The notes below the pieces were generated by a model that made no database searches, had not been told where the DNA came from, and saw only the letters and a program-made list of their open reading frames with translations. DNA of 64,000 nucleotides from positions 1 through 64,000 of the forward strand of contig NZ_QJRP01000020.1 of NCBI RefSeq assembly GCF_003205295.1, read 5' to 3'. The position numbers and the translations under genes were made by a program. This document shows positions 1 through 9,357 of this stretch, in pieces (positions within the stretch are counted from its first letter, which is position 1; each line of letters opens with the position of its first letter). This DNA comes from Pseudomonas mosselii. Lineage in GTDB: Bacteria > Pseudomonadota > Gammaproteobacteria > Pseudomonadales > Pseudomonadaceae.

Positions 1-66
1 TTACGCCCCTCCCTCGGACAATTTCCCCAAAGCGGCCCTCACGCCGCAACCAGGGGAGATTCACTC

Positions 67-156
67 ATGTACATGCTTGACGGGCTGTCACTGCTCTTGG
101 CGGTGGCGTTGGCGGTTTACCTGCTGGTGGCGCTGTTGCGCGCCGACCGCGGCTAA
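67..156 (+). CDS. kdpF: KdpF, small subunit of the K+-transporting ATPase
   Basis: A 29-residue protein made of one hydrophobic helix with a basic C-terminal end (LLRADRG). KdpF is known as a small stabilising membrane peptide of the KdpFABC K+ pump. The ATG follows a good ribosome site (AGGGGAGA about 9 nt upstream), and kdpA starts 10 nt after the stop, so it is the first gene of the operon. Size, position and composition all fit KdpF. The promoter region recognised by KdpE would lie mostly upstream of the window. Confidence 0.9.
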   Translation: MYMLDGLSLLLAVALAVYLLVALLRADRG

Positions 157-165
157 GGGGCGACC

Positions 166-1860
166 ATGCACAGTTACGATTACCTGCTGCTGCTGGCGTT
201 CTTCGCCATCGTGCTGCTGCCGGCGCCCTGGCTCGGGCGTTTCTACTACAAGGTGATGGAAGGCCAGCGCACCTGGCTGACGCCGCTCCTCGGCCCGGTG
301 GAGCGGGGCTGCTACCGCGTGGCCGGCGTGCGCGCCGACCAGGAGCAGAGCTGGAAGCAGTACACCCTGGCCCTGCTGGCCTTCAACCTGGTCGGTTTCT
401 TGATGGTGTTCGGCGTCCTGCAACTGCAGGGCAGCCTGCCGCTCAACCCGCAGCACCTGCCGGGCCAGGAATGGTCGCTGGCGTTCAACACCGCGGTCAG
501 CTTCATGACCAACACCAACTGGCAGGCCTACAGCGGTGAAGCCTCGGTCAGCTACCTGAGCCAGATGATCGGCCTGACCGTGCAGAACTTCGTCAGCGCC
601 GCCACCGGCCTTGCCGTGCTGGTCGCCCTGTGCCGGGGTATCGCCCGTCGCTCGGCCAGCACCCTGGGCAACTTCTGGGTCGACCTTACCCGCGCCACCC
701 TCTACGGCCTGCTGCCGCTGTGCCTGGTGCTGGCGCTGCTGCTGGTCTGGCAGGGCGTGCCGCAGACCTTCGCCGACTACGTCCACGCCGTGACCCTGCA
801 AGGCACCGACCAGACCATCCCGTTGGGCCCGGCCGCCAGCCAGATTGCGATCAAGCAGTTGGGTACCAACGGCGGTGGCTTCTTCGGCGTCAACTCGGCG
901 CACCCGTTCGAGAACCCCACGGCCTGGAGCAACCTGTTCGAGGTGGCCTCGATCATCCTGATCCCGGTGGCCCTGGTGTTCACCTTCGGCCACTACGTCA
1001 AGGACCTGCGCCAGAGCCGCGCGATCATCGCCTGCATGCTGGCGCTGTTCCTGATCGGCGGCAGCACCGCGTTGTGGTCGGAGCATCAGCCCAATCCGGC
1101 CCTGGAAAGCGCCCAGGTACAGCAGAGCGCGCCGCTTGAAGGCAAGGAGAGCCGCTTCGGCACCACCGGTTCGGTACTGTGGACGGTGACCACCACCTCC
1201 GCCTCCAACGGTTCGGTCAACGCCATGCACGACAGCCTCAATCCGATTACCGGCATGGTGGCGATGGTCAACATGATGCTCGGCGAAGTGATCTTCGGCG
1301 GGGTCGGCGCCGGCCTCTACGGCATGCTGCTGTTCGTGTTGATCGCGGTATTCCTGGCCGGCCTGATGATCGGCCGCACCCCGGAATACCTGGGCAAGAA
1401 GCTGCAGGCCCGTGAAGTGCAACTGCTGGTGGCGAGCCTGCTGGTGATGCCGGTGGGCGTGCTGATCCTCGGCGCCATCGCCGCCAGCCTGCCAGGGCCG
1501 GCCGGCGCGGTGACCAACCCCGGTGCCCACGGCTTCAGCCAACTGCTGTACGCCTACACCTCCGGCACCGCCAATAACGGCTCGGCCTTCGCCGGCTTCG
1601 GCGCCAACACGGTGTACCACAACGTGATGATCGGCCTGGCCATGCTGATCGGCCGCTTCGGCTACATCCTGCCGGTGCTGGCGCTGGCCGGCAGCCTGGC
1701 GGCGAAGAAGAGCGCGCCGCAAGGCATCAACAGCTTCCCTACCCATGGCCCGCTGTTCACCACGCTGCTGCTGGTGACCATCCTGCTGGTCGGTGGCCTG
1801 ACCTTCCTGCCGTCCCTGGCCCTGGGGCCGATCGCCGAACACCTGAGCCTGGGTTTCTGA
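166..1860 (+). CDS. kdpA: KdpA, K+-binding and translocating subunit of KdpFABC
   Basis: A 564-residue polytopic inner-membrane protein with about ten membrane segments, close to the usual KdpA length. KdpA belongs to the superfamily of K+ transporters and carries the K+ selectivity filter. Conserved pore-loop segments are visible: TNTNWQAYSGE, TNGGGFFGVNSAHPFENP and TSGTANNGSAFAGFG. It is the second gene of kdpFABC, and kdpB starts 10 nt after its stop. Function is high-affinity K+ uptake when external K+ is scarce. Nothing unusual is seen. Confidence 0.97.
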   Translation: MHSYDYLLLLAFFAIVLLPAPWLGRFYYKVMEGQRTWLTPLLGPVERGCYRVAGVRADQEQSWKQYTLALLAFNLVGFLMVFGVLQLQGSLPLNPQHLPGQEWSLAFNTAVSFMTNTNWQAYSGEASVSYLSQMIGLTVQNFVSAATGLAVLVALCRGIARRSASTLGNFWVDLTRATLYGLLPLCLVLALLLVWQGVPQTFADYVHAVTLQGTDQTIPLGPAASQIAIKQLGTNGGGFFGVNSAHPFENPTAWSNLFEVASIILIPVALVFTFGHYVKDLRQSRAIIACMLALFLIGGSTALWSEHQPNPALESAQVQQSAPLEGKESRFGTTGSVLWTVTTTSASNGSVNAMHDSLNPITGMVAMVNMMLGEVIFGGVGAGLYGMLLFVLIAVFLAGLMIGRTPEYLGKKLQAREVQLLVASLLVMPVGVLILGAIAASLPGPAGAVTNPGAHGFSQLLYAYTSGTANNGSAFAGFGANTVYHNVMIGLAMLIGRFGYILPVLALAGSLAAKKSAPQGINSFPTHGPLFTTLLLVTILLVGGLTFLPSLALGPIAEHLSLGF

Positions 1861-1870
1861 GGAATACACA

Positions 1871-3925
1871 ATGAACATGCCCATTCCCGAAATGAAGGCG
1901 CGCCAAGGCGCCAAGGACCAGACCCGCTTCGCCGCCCTGTGGCGTCCGGCGCTGGTACAGGCTTTCGTCAAGCTCGACCCGCGCCAGCTCAAGCGCGCCC
2001 CGGTGATGCTGGTGGTGGCCCTCACCGCCGTGCTCACCACCGTGCTGTGCCTGGTGCCCGGCAGCGGCGTGAGTACCGGCGTGGCGGTGCAGATCGCCGT
2101 CTGGCTGTGGTTCACCGTGCTGTTCGCCAACTTCGCCGAAGCCCTGGCCGAGGGCCGCGGCAAGGCCCGTGCCGACAGCCTCAAGGCCGGCAGCCAGGGC
2201 CTGACCGCCAAGCGCCGCAAGAGCGACGGCAGCTTCGAAACCGTCGCCGCCACCCAGCTGCGCAAGGACGATGTGGTGCGCGTGGTGGCCGGTGAGATGA
2301 TCCCCGGCGACGGCGAGGTGCTCGAAGGCATCGCCGCAGTCAACGAGTCGGCGATCACCGGCGAGTCCGCCCCGGTGATCCGCGAGTCCGGCGGCGACCG
2401 CTCGGCGGTCACCGGCAATACCCGGCTGGTCTCCGACTGGCTGCTGATCCGCATCACCAGCAACCCGGGCGAGTCGACCCTGGACCGCATGATCGCCCTG
2501 GTCGAAGGCGCCAAGCGCCAGAAGACCCCCAACGAGATCGCCCTGGACATCCTGCTGATCGGCCTGACCCTGATCTTCCTGATCGTGGTGGTGACCCTGC
2601 AGCCATTCGCCCGCTTCGCCGGCGGCGAACTGCCGCTGATCTTCCTCGCCGCGCTGCTGGTGACCTTGATCCCCACCACCATCGGTGGCCTGCTGTCGGC
2701 CATCGGCATCGCCGGCATGGACCGCCTGGTGCGCCTGAACGTGATCGCCCGTTCCGGCCGCGCCGTCGAGGCGGCTGGCGACGTGCACACCCTGATGCTC
2801 GACAAGACCGGCACCATCACTTTCGGCAACCGCCGTTGCAGCGCCCTGCACGCCGCCTCTGGGGTGACTGCCAAAGAGCTGGGGGAGGGCGCCTTGCTCG
2901 CCTCCCTGGCCGACGACACCGCCGAGGGCAAGTCGATCGTCGAGTACCTGCGCCAGCTGCACGATTTCGCCGAGCCGTCGGCCGAGCAGTACGCAGCCAT
3001 CGCCTTCAGCGCCGAGACCCGCCTGTCGGGCATCGATTTCCAGCAGCGCCGCTACCGCAAGGGCGCTGTCGACGCAGTGCTGGCCTTCTGTGGCCTGCAG
3101 CGCCTGGAACTGCCCGCCGCCCTGGCCCGTGAAGTGGAGCGCATCGCCCAGAGCGGCGGTACCCCGCTGCTGGTGTGCGTCGACAAGCACCTGCTCGGCG
3201 TGATCCACCTCAAGGACGTGGTCAAGCCCGGCATTCGCGAGCGCTTCGCCGAACTGCGCAAGCTCGGCATCCGCACTGTGATGGTCACCGGCGACAACCC
3301 GCTGACGGCCGCCGCCATCGCCGCCGAGGCCGGCGTGGACGACGTGCTCGCCGAAGCCACTCCCGAGAAGAAGCTGGCGCGCATCCGCCAGGAACAGAAC
3401 GACGGCCGCCTGGTGGCCATGTGCGGTGATGGCGCCAACGACGCCCCGGCCCTGGCCCAGGCCGACGTGGGCATGGCCATGAACGACGGCACCCAGGCCG
3501 CCCGCGAGGCCGCCAACATGGTCGACCTGGACAGCGATCCGACCAAGCTGCTGGACGTGGTGCAGGTGGGCAAGGAGCTGCTGGTCACCCGCGGCGCGCT
3601 GACCACCTTCTCCATCGCCAACGACGTGGCCAAGTACTTCGCCATCCTGCCGGCGCTGTTCGCCGCCATCTACCCGCAGCTGGGCGTGCTCAACCTGATG
3701 CACCTGGCCAGCCCGCAGAGCGCGATCCTTTCGGCCATCGTGTTCAACGCGCTGATCATCATCGTGCTGATCCCCCTGGCTTTGCGCGGGGTGCGGGTGC
3801 AGGCCGCCAGCGCCGCCCACCTGCTGCGGCGCAACCTGCTGATCTACGGCCTGGGCGGCATCATCGTGCCGTTCGCCGGGATCAAGCTGATCGACATGCT
3901 GCTCACTGCGCTGCACCTGGTCTGA
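1871..3925 (+). CDS. kdpB: KdpB, P-type ATPase subunit of KdpFABC
   Basis: A 684-residue P-type ATPase that powers K+ transport through KdpA. The actuator TGES motif is at residues 163-166; its serine matches the residue phosphorylated for inhibition in E. coli KdpB. The phosphorylation motif DKTGT starts at Asp311, and the hinge motif GDGANDAP has its Asp near residue 520. Length and order match the family. It is followed after 10 nt by kdpC. The start has GAGGAATACACA just upstream. Confidence 0.97.
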   Translation: MNMPIPEMKARQGAKDQTRFAALWRPALVQAFVKLDPRQLKRAPVMLVVALTAVLTTVLCLVPGSGVSTGVAVQIAVWLWFTVLFANFAEALAEGRGKARADSLKAGSQGLTAKRRKSDGSFETVAATQLRKDDVVRVVAGEMIPGDGEVLEGIAAVNESAITGESAPVIRESGGDRSAVTGNTRLVSDWLLIRITSNPGESTLDRMIALVEGAKRQKTPNEIALDILLIGLTLIFLIVVVTLQPFARFAGGELPLIFLAALLVTLIPTTIGGLLSAIGIAGMDRLVRLNVIARSGRAVEAAGDVHTLMLDKTGTITFGNRRCSALHAASGVTAKELGEGALLASLADDTAEGKSIVEYLRQLHDFAEPSAEQYAAIAFSAETRLSGIDFQQRRYRKGAVDAVLAFCGLQRLELPAALAREVERIAQSGGTPLLVCVDKHLLGVIHLKDVVKPGIRERFAELRKLGIRTVMVTGDNPLTAAAIAAEAGVDDVLAEATPEKKLARIRQEQNDGRLVAMCGDGANDAPALAQADVGMAMNDGTQAAREAANMVDLDSDPTKLLDVVQVGKELLVTRGALTTFSIANDVAKYFAILPALFAAIYPQLGVLNLMHLASPQSAILSAIVFNALIIIVLIPLALRGVRVQAASAAHLLRRNLLIYGLGGIIVPFAGIKLIDMLLTALHLV

Positions 3926-3935
3926 GGAGACTGAC

Positions 3936-4499
3936 ATGACCGCTTATGTACGCCCGGCCCTGAGCCTGGTCCTGCTGATGACTGTGGTCACCGGCGCGCT
4001 GTATCCCCTGGCGGTGACCGGCATCGCCCAGGTCGCCTTCCCTGACCAGGCCAATGGCAGCCTGGTGCGTGATGACCGCGGCGAGGTGCGTGGCTCGACG
4101 CTGATTGCCCAGGAGTTCAAGGGCGACGCCTGGTTCCAGTCGCGGCCTTCGGCGGGGGCCTATGCCACCGTGGCCAGCGGCGCGAGCAACCTGGCGCCGA
4201 GCAATCCGGTATTGGCCGAGCGGGTCAGGGCCGATGCCGCCGCGCAATATCAGGCACAGCAGGGGCCGGTACCCCAGTCGCTGCTGACCACCTCGGGCAG
4301 CGGGCTGGACCCGCACCTGCCGCCCGAGGCGATTGCTTACCAGCTGCCGCGTGTGGCGGCGGCGCGGCAGGTCTCGGAGGAGCGCTTGCAAGCGCTGGTG
4401 AATGAGGCCACCCTGCGACCACTGGTCGGGCCACCGGTGGTGAATGTGCTGGCGCTGAACCAGGCGCTTGAGCGTCTGGCGCCTGTGGCCGTGCACTGA
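3936..4499 (+). CDS. kdpC: KdpC, accessory subunit of KdpFABC
   Basis: A 187-residue protein with one N-terminal membrane helix (about residues 8-30) and a periplasmic domain with the conserved GSxLIxQxF and SRPSA segments. KdpC acts as a chaperone-like subunit that increases ATP affinity of KdpB. The ATG follows GAGGAGACTGAC. It is the last structural gene of the operon; a REP palindrome separates it from kdpD, so kdpDE may be transcribed separately or at a lower level. Confidence 0.95.
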   Translation: MTAYVRPALSLVLLMTVVTGALYPLAVTGIAQVAFPDQANGSLVRDDRGEVRGSTLIAQEFKGDAWFQSRPSAGAYATVASGASNLAPSNPVLAERVRADAAAQYQAQQGPVPQSLLTTSGSGLDPHLPPEAIAYQLPRVAAARQVSEERLQALVNEATLRPLVGPPVVNVLALNQALERLAPVAVH

Positions 4500-4501
4500 C
4501 C

Positions 4502-4620
4502 CCTGCAGGAGCGGCCTTGTGTCGCGAAAGGGCCGCAAGGCGGCCCCAGGATCTTTGTGTAGACACTCAAACCCTGGGGCCGCTGCGCAGCCCTTTCGCG
4601 ACACAAGGCCGCTCCCACAG
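4502..4620. repeat. Paired REP palindrome between kdpC and kdpD
   Basis: Two inverted REP units of the GGAGCGGCCTTGTGTCGCG type face each other: the left arm begins at about 4506 and the right arm (CGCGACACAAGGCCGCTCC) ends near 4617. Between them lie complementary segments (GGCCGC...GGCCCC and GGGGCCGCTGCGCAGCC), so the whole block can fold into one long hairpin. Such pairs in Pseudomonas often lie between genes and may stabilise or terminate transcripts. Confidence 0.85.
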
Positions 4621-4647
4621 TGACCGTGAACAACCAAAGGATCAAAC

Positions 4648-7302
4648 ATGAGTGACTCCGCCCGCGCCGACGCGCTGTTGGCGGGCCTGCCCCGGGAAGG
4701 CCGGGGCAGGCTCAAGGTATTTCTTGGCGCCGCGCCCGGGGTCGGCAAGACCTTTTCCATGCTGCAAGCCGCCCATGCCCAGCTACGCCAGGGTGTGCGC
4801 GTGGTGGCCGGGGTGGTCGAGACCCACGGCCGCGCCGAGACCGAGGCGCTGCTCGGCGGCCTGGCCCAGCAACCGCTGCTGCGCAGCGAATACCGTGGCG
4901 TGATGCTTGAGGAAATGGACCTCGACGGCCTGCTCAAGGCCGCGCCACCTCTGGTGCTGGTCGACGAACTGGCCCACACCAATGCCCCCGGCAGCCGCCA
5001 CGCCAAGCGCTGGCAGGACGTGCAGGAACTGCTTGCCGCCGGCATCGACGTGTACACCACGGTCAACGTCCAGCACCTGGAAAGCCTCAACGACAAGGTC
5101 CGCGACATCACCGGCGTGCAGGTGCGCGAGACCTTGCCCGACTGGGTGCTGCAGGAAGCCTTTGAGTTGGTGCTGATCGACCTGCCGCCCCGTGAACTGC
5201 TCGAGCGCCTGCGCGAGGGCAAGGTCTACGTGCCCGAGCAGGCACGGGCAGCCATCGAGGCCTATTTCTCCCAGACCAACCTCACCGCCCTGCGCGAGCT
5301 GGCCATGCAGACCGCCGCCGCCCAGGTAGACGCGGACCTGGCTAGCGGCTACCGCCAGCGCGGCCAGGAAGCCCCGGCCTTGCGTGGGCGCCTGCTGGTG
5401 GGCATCGATGGCGACGACCAGGCCGAACGACTGGTGCGCCACGCCTGCCGCGTGGCCCAGCGCCGGCATCTGCCGTGGAGCGTGGTGCATGTGGACAACG
5501 GCCGCCTGCGCGACGAAACCGCCCGCCATCGCCTGCAGGCGGCCCAGCAACTGGCCGAGCGCCTGGGCGGCGAAGTGGTGCTGCTGCGTGCCGGGGAAGT
5601 GGCGCGGACCCTCATCCAGCACGCCACCGAACGCCGGGCCAGCCTGGTGCTGGTCGGCCAGTCCCGCGACCTGTTGCGCCGGCGTTTCTTTGGTGCCGGC
5701 GTGGCCGCGCGCCTGCTGCGCGAGAGCCACGGCCTGGAGGTCAACGTCCTCGACCGCGATGCCCAGCCGCAAACGACGCGGGCAGCGGTCAAGCGTGTGT
5801 GGGTGTGGCGTCACTACCTGCTGGCGCTGTTCGCCACCGTGCTGGCCACCGGCCTGGCCTGGGCCGTGTCGAGCATGCTGGCGCTGCCCAATATTTCCCT
5901 GGTGTTCCTCGCCGCCGTGCTGCTGGTGGCGGTGCGTAGCAGCCTGGGCCCGGCGCTGGCCTGCGCGGCGCTGTCGTTCCTGACCTACGATTTCCTGTTC
6001 ATCCCGCCGAACTTCTCCTTCGCCATCCAGCGTGAAGAGGACGTGCTGACCCTGGTGTTCTTCCTGCTGATGGCCGCGCTCACCGGCAACCTGGCCGCTC
6101 GCCAGCGCCGCCAGTTGCAGGCCTTGCGTGAAACCCAGGCGCAGACCAATCAATTGCTCGACCTGTCGCGCCGCCTCACTGTGGCCACCGACCGCCAGGC
6201 CGTGTTCAGCGCCGCCGGCCAGCACATGGACGGCTGGCAGGACGTGCAGGTGTGCCTGCTGGAGCGCAGTGCCGATGGCTTGTTGCAAGTCGCCAGCGGC
6301 GGCAACCATGCCTTCACCGACAACGAGCGCGCCGCCGCCGAATGGGCCTGGCAGCACGGCCAGGCCGCAGGCTTTGGCAGCGATACCTTGCCTCACGGTC
6401 GTTGGTGGTGGTGGCCGTTGGCCGTGGAAGAGCAACCCCTGGCGCTGCTCGGTATCCGTCCTCGCGATGGCGAGCCGCTGAGCGCCCAGCGCCGCCGCCT
6501 GCTGAAGGCCCTGGCACAACCCCTGGCCCAGGCCCTGGCCCGCGCACGTCTGGGCGAGCAACTGGAGGCTGCGCGCCTGCACGGTGAAACCGAGCAGCTG
6601 CGCAGCGCCTTGCTCGCCTCGGTATCCCACGACCTGCGCACCCCGCTGACGTCCATGCGCGGCAGCATCGACAGCCTGCTGGCCCTGGGCGATGCGATTC
6701 CCCCGGACGACCGCCGCGAACTGCTCGAAGGCACCCGCAACGAGGCCGAGCGCCTGGATCGCTATATCCAGAACCTGCTGGACATGACCCGCCTGGGCCA
6801 CGGCACCCTCAAGCTGGCCCGCGACTGGGTGGCCCCGGCCGATATCGTCGGCAGTGCCCTAAATCGCCTGCGCGTGGTGCTGGCGCCCTTGCGCGTGCAT
6901 ACCGAAGTGCCGCCTGAACTGCCGTTGCTGTTCGTGCACGCGGCGTTGATCGAGCAGGCGCTGATCAACGTGCTGGAGAATGCCGCCCGCTTCTCGCCGG
7001 CCAATGGCCGGCTCGAATTGCAGGTCTCGGTGCGCGACGAGCAGTTGTGCTTCGCTGTCGCCGATGAAGGCCCCGGCATCCCCCAGGACGAGCGCGAGAA
7101 GATCTTCGACATGTTCTACACCGCCGCCCGCGGCGACCGCGGCGGGCAGGGCACCGGCCTGGGCCTGGCGATATGCCAGGGCATGATCGGCGCCCATGGC
7201 GGGCGCATCCTGGTCGACGACGGCATCGATGGCCACGGCACCTGCATCACTCTATGCTTGCCGCTGCCGACCCAACCCGATACTGAAAGTGAAGCCCCAT
7301 GA
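4648..7302 (+). CDS. kdpD: KdpD, K+-responsive sensor histidine kinase
   Basis: An 884-residue sensor kinase controlling kdpFABC. Order of parts: N-terminal KdpD domain with a Walker A site GAAPGVGKT (residues 27-35) and DELAHTNAPGSRH; a universal-stress-protein-like domain (about 248-365); four closely spaced membrane helices (about 390-500); a GAF-like region; then the HisKA domain with SVSHDLRTPLT, phospho-acceptor His661; and a HATPase_c domain with NVLENAARFSP, DEGPGIP and GQGTGLGLAI. The stop overlaps the kdpE start (ATGA), which implies translational coupling. Confidence 0.97.
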   Translation: MSDSARADALLAGLPREGRGRLKVFLGAAPGVGKTFSMLQAAHAQLRQGVRVVAGVVETHGRAETEALLGGLAQQPLLRSEYRGVMLEEMDLDGLLKAAPPLVLVDELAHTNAPGSRHAKRWQDVQELLAAGIDVYTTVNVQHLESLNDKVRDITGVQVRETLPDWVLQEAFELVLIDLPPRELLERLREGKVYVPEQARAAIEAYFSQTNLTALRELAMQTAAAQVDADLASGYRQRGQEAPALRGRLLVGIDGDDQAERLVRHACRVAQRRHLPWSVVHVDNGRLRDETARHRLQAAQQLAERLGGEVVLLRAGEVARTLIQHATERRASLVLVGQSRDLLRRRFFGAGVAARLLRESHGLEVNVLDRDAQPQTTRAAVKRVWVWRHYLLALFATVLATGLAWAVSSMLALPNISLVFLAAVLLVAVRSSLGPALACAALSFLTYDFLFIPPNFSFAIQREEDVLTLVFFLLMAALTGNLAARQRRQLQALRETQAQTNQLLDLSRRLTVATDRQAVFSAAGQHMDGWQDVQVCLLERSADGLLQVASGGNHAFTDNERAAAEWAWQHGQAAGFGSDTLPHGRWWWWPLAVEEQPLALLGIRPRDGEPLSAQRRRLLKALAQPLAQALARARLGEQLEAARLHGETEQLRSALLASVSHDLRTPLTSMRGSIDSLLALGDAIPPDDRRELLEGTRNEAERLDRYIQNLLDMTRLGHGTLKLARDWVAPADIVGSALNRLRVVLAPLRVHTEVPPELPLLFVHAALIEQALINVLENAARFSPANGRLELQVSVRDEQLCFAVADEGPGIPQDEREKIFDMFYTAARGDRGGQGTGLGLAICQGMIGAHGGRILVDDGIDGHGTCITLCLPLPTQPDTESEAP

Positions 7303-7994
7303 GCCAAGCCGCCACCCTGCTGGTCATCGACGACGAGCCGCAGATCCGCAAGTTCCTGCGCATCAGCCTGGCGTCCCAGGGCTACAAGGTGCTTGAGGCC
7401 GCTACCGGCAGCGAGGGCCTGGCTCAAGCCGCGCTGAACAAGCCCGACCTGGTGGTGCTCGACCTGGGCCTGCCGGACATGGACGGCCAGCAGGTGCTGC
7501 GCGAACTGCGTGAGTGGAGTGCGGTGCCGGTAATGGTGCTGTCGGTGCGCGCCAGCGAAGTGCAGAAGGTCGATGCGCTGGACGGCGGGGCCAACGACTA
7601 CGTGACCAAGCCATTCGGCATCCAGGAGTTCCTGGCCCGGGTGCGGGCCTTGCTGCGCCAGGCGCCGCAGGTCGGTAGTGCGACGTCTGCCGCGAGCTTC
7701 GGGCCATTGGTAGTGGACTTCGCCTTTCGCAAGGTGACCCTGGATGGCGTGGAAGTGGCGCTGACGCGCAAGGAGTATGCGCTGCTGGCGCAACTGGCCG
7801 GGCACCCGGGGCGGGTGATCACCCAGCAGCAGCTGCTCAAGGACATCTGGGGGCCGACCCATGTGGACGACACCCACTACCTGCGGATCGTGGTGGGGCA
7901 TCTGCGGCAGAAACTGGGGGATGACCCCACGGCGCCGCGGTACATCGTCACCGAGGCGGGAGTGGGGTATCGATTGGTGACGCCGGCCCTTTAG
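7299..7994 (+). CDS. kdpE: KdpE, OmpR-family response regulator
   Basis: A 231-residue regulator with an N-terminal receiver domain (acidic pair at VIDDEP, phospho-acceptor Asp in VVLDLGLPDMDG, conserved Lys in VTKPFG) and a C-terminal OmpR-type winged helix (LTRKEYALLAQLAGHPG ... VVGHLRQKL). It is the partner of KdpD and activates kdpFABC. Its start overlaps the end of kdpD by 4 nt. It converges on lysA, with only 9 nt between the two stop codons. Confidence 0.97.
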   Translation: MSQAATLLVIDDEPQIRKFLRISLASQGYKVLEAATGSEGLAQAALNKPDLVVLDLGLPDMDGQQVLRELREWSAVPVMVLSVRASEVQKVDALDGGANDYVTKPFGIQEFLARVRALLRQAPQVGSATSAASFGPLVVDFAFRKVTLDGVEVALTRKEYALLAQLAGHPGRVITQQQLLKDIWGPTHVDDTHYLRIVVGHLRQKLGDDPTAPRYIVTEAGVGYRLVTPAL

Positions 7995-8003
7995 GAGCGG
8001 GCT

Positions 8004-9233
8004 TTATACACCCAGCTCCAGTGCCAGAAGCTCCTGTACGGTCTGGCGTCGGCGGATCATGCGCAGGTTGCCCTGTTCGATCAGAAACTCAGGCAGCAAG
8101 GGGCGGCTGTTGTAGTTCGACGACATCGAAGCCCCGTAGGCTCCCGCATCGTGAATTACCAGCAGGTCACCTACCTTGGCCTCTGGCAGTTGCTGCGGGG
8201 TCAGCTCCTCGTCGTTCTGGGTGAACACATCCCCCGACTCGCACAGCGGCCCGGCCACCACGGTCGGTTGCAGCGGACGGCTCACGGGCCGGCCCACGGC
8301 ATCGAACAGGCTCATGCGGTGGTAGGCGCCATACATCGCCGGGCGCATCAGGTCGTTGAAGCCGGCATCGACCAGAATGTAGTGGCGGTCGCCCATCTGC
8401 TTGACGGCACGCACCTCGGTCACCAGGCAACCCGACTCCGCCACCAGGAAGCGGCCCGGTTCGATCTCCATGCGCACAGGGTGACCGAGCATGGCTTCGA
8501 TCTCCGCCCGCGCCACCGCCCAGGTGCGGGCGTAGCGTTGCAGGTCCACCGGCTGGTCGTCGCTGCGGTACGGCGTGGACAGCCCGCCACCGATGGAGAA
8601 GGCCTCGATATCCACGCCCAGCTTGCCGACCAGCCCGACCATCGCGCCGGCCACCTGTTCCAGATGCTCGTAGTCCACGCCGGAGCCAATGTGCATGTGC
8701 ACGCCGACCAGATGCAGGCCGTGCTGTTTCACACAGGCCAATGCTTCAGGCAGTTGTTCGTGCCAGATACCGTGCTTGCTGTTCTCGCCACCGGTGTTGG
8801 TCTTGCGGCTATGGCCGTGGCCGAAGCCCGGGTTGATGCGCAGCCACACCCGGTGCCCGGGGGAGTGCTCGCCCAACTGGCGGAGCATGTCGATGGAACC
8901 GGCATTCACCTCGATCTTTGTCTCGACCACTCGAGCCAGGGTGGGCTGGTCGAGCACGTCGCAGGTCAGCACCACGCCGGCCGGATCGCCGTCTACCATC
9001 GCCCCGGCCGTGAAAGCCCGCTCCATTTCCCCCAGCGACACGGCATCGAGCACCAGGCCACGTTCGCGCATCAGGCGCAGGACATGCAGGTTGGGGTTGG
9101 CCTTCTGGGCGAAGCGGACCGTGTCGAAGTGCTGCTGCAACTGGTCGATGCGCTGGTGGATGGTCTGGGCGTCGTAGGCCCACAGTGGCGAGCCGTGCTG
9201 GCGAACGGCCTGGGCCAGGAGGGTGGTGGTCAT
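8004..9233 (-). CDS. lysA: Diaminopimelate decarboxylase (PLP, fold type III)
   Basis: A 409-residue enzyme that makes L-lysine from meso-diaminopimelate. The PLP lysine is Lys44 in FAQKANPN; further family motifs are HIGSGVD, GGGLSTPY, EPGRFLVAESG and the CESGD segment near the C-terminus. The open frame runs upstream to 9941 but has no homology there, and the family-like start MTTTLLAQ is at 9233. It is divergent from a LysR gene rather than linked to dapF, so this is probably the secondary, LysR-controlled lysA known from several pseudomonads (inference). Confidence 0.9.
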   Translation of the reverse strand: MTTTLLAQAVRQHGSPLWAYDAQTIHQRIDQLQQHFDTVRFAQKANPNLHVLRLMRERGLVLDAVSLGEMERAFTAGAMVDGDPAGVVLTCDVLDQPTLARVVETKIEVNAGSIDMLRQLGEHSPGHRVWLRINPGFGHGHSRKTNTGGENSKHGIWHEQLPEALACVKQHGLHLVGVHMHIGSGVDYEHLEQVAGAMVGLVGKLGVDIEAFSIGGGLSTPYRSDDQPVDLQRYARTWAVARAEIEAMLGHPVRMEIEPGRFLVAESGCLVTEVRAVKQMGDRHYILVDAGFNDLMRPAMYGAYHRMSLFDAVGRPVSRPLQPTVVAGPLCESGDVFTQNDEELTPQQLPEAKVGDLLVIHDAGAYGASMSSNYNSRPLLPEFLIEQGNLRMIRRRQTVQELLALELGV

Positions 9234-9357
9234 GGTGATGTTCCTTGTAATGGATACACCGATGGTGAGGGAGTGGGCTGATCCAGAAAAATAGCTATTT
9301 GTATTCAATCGATTCATATTTGATATGTGCGCGTTTATCACAGGTCCTGGCATCATC
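9234..9357. promoter_or_regulatory. Divergent control region of lysA and its LysR gene
   Basis: An AT-richer gap of 124 bp between divergent genes. It contains a perfect 12-bp palindrome, AAATAGCTATTT (9289-9300), and next to it a stretch centred on AATCGATT. LysR-type regulators usually bind dyads in such shared promoters. The assignment as operator is inference from position and symmetry only. Confidence 0.45.

Noticed and set aside
88..3937. Very long minus-strand open frames opposite kdpA and kdpB (for example 88-3033 and 1757-3937)
   Set aside because: Composition is Arg/Gln/His/Gly-rich and repetitive, typical of frames antisense to high-GC genes; no ribosome sites or domains, and the plus strand holds complete kdp genes.
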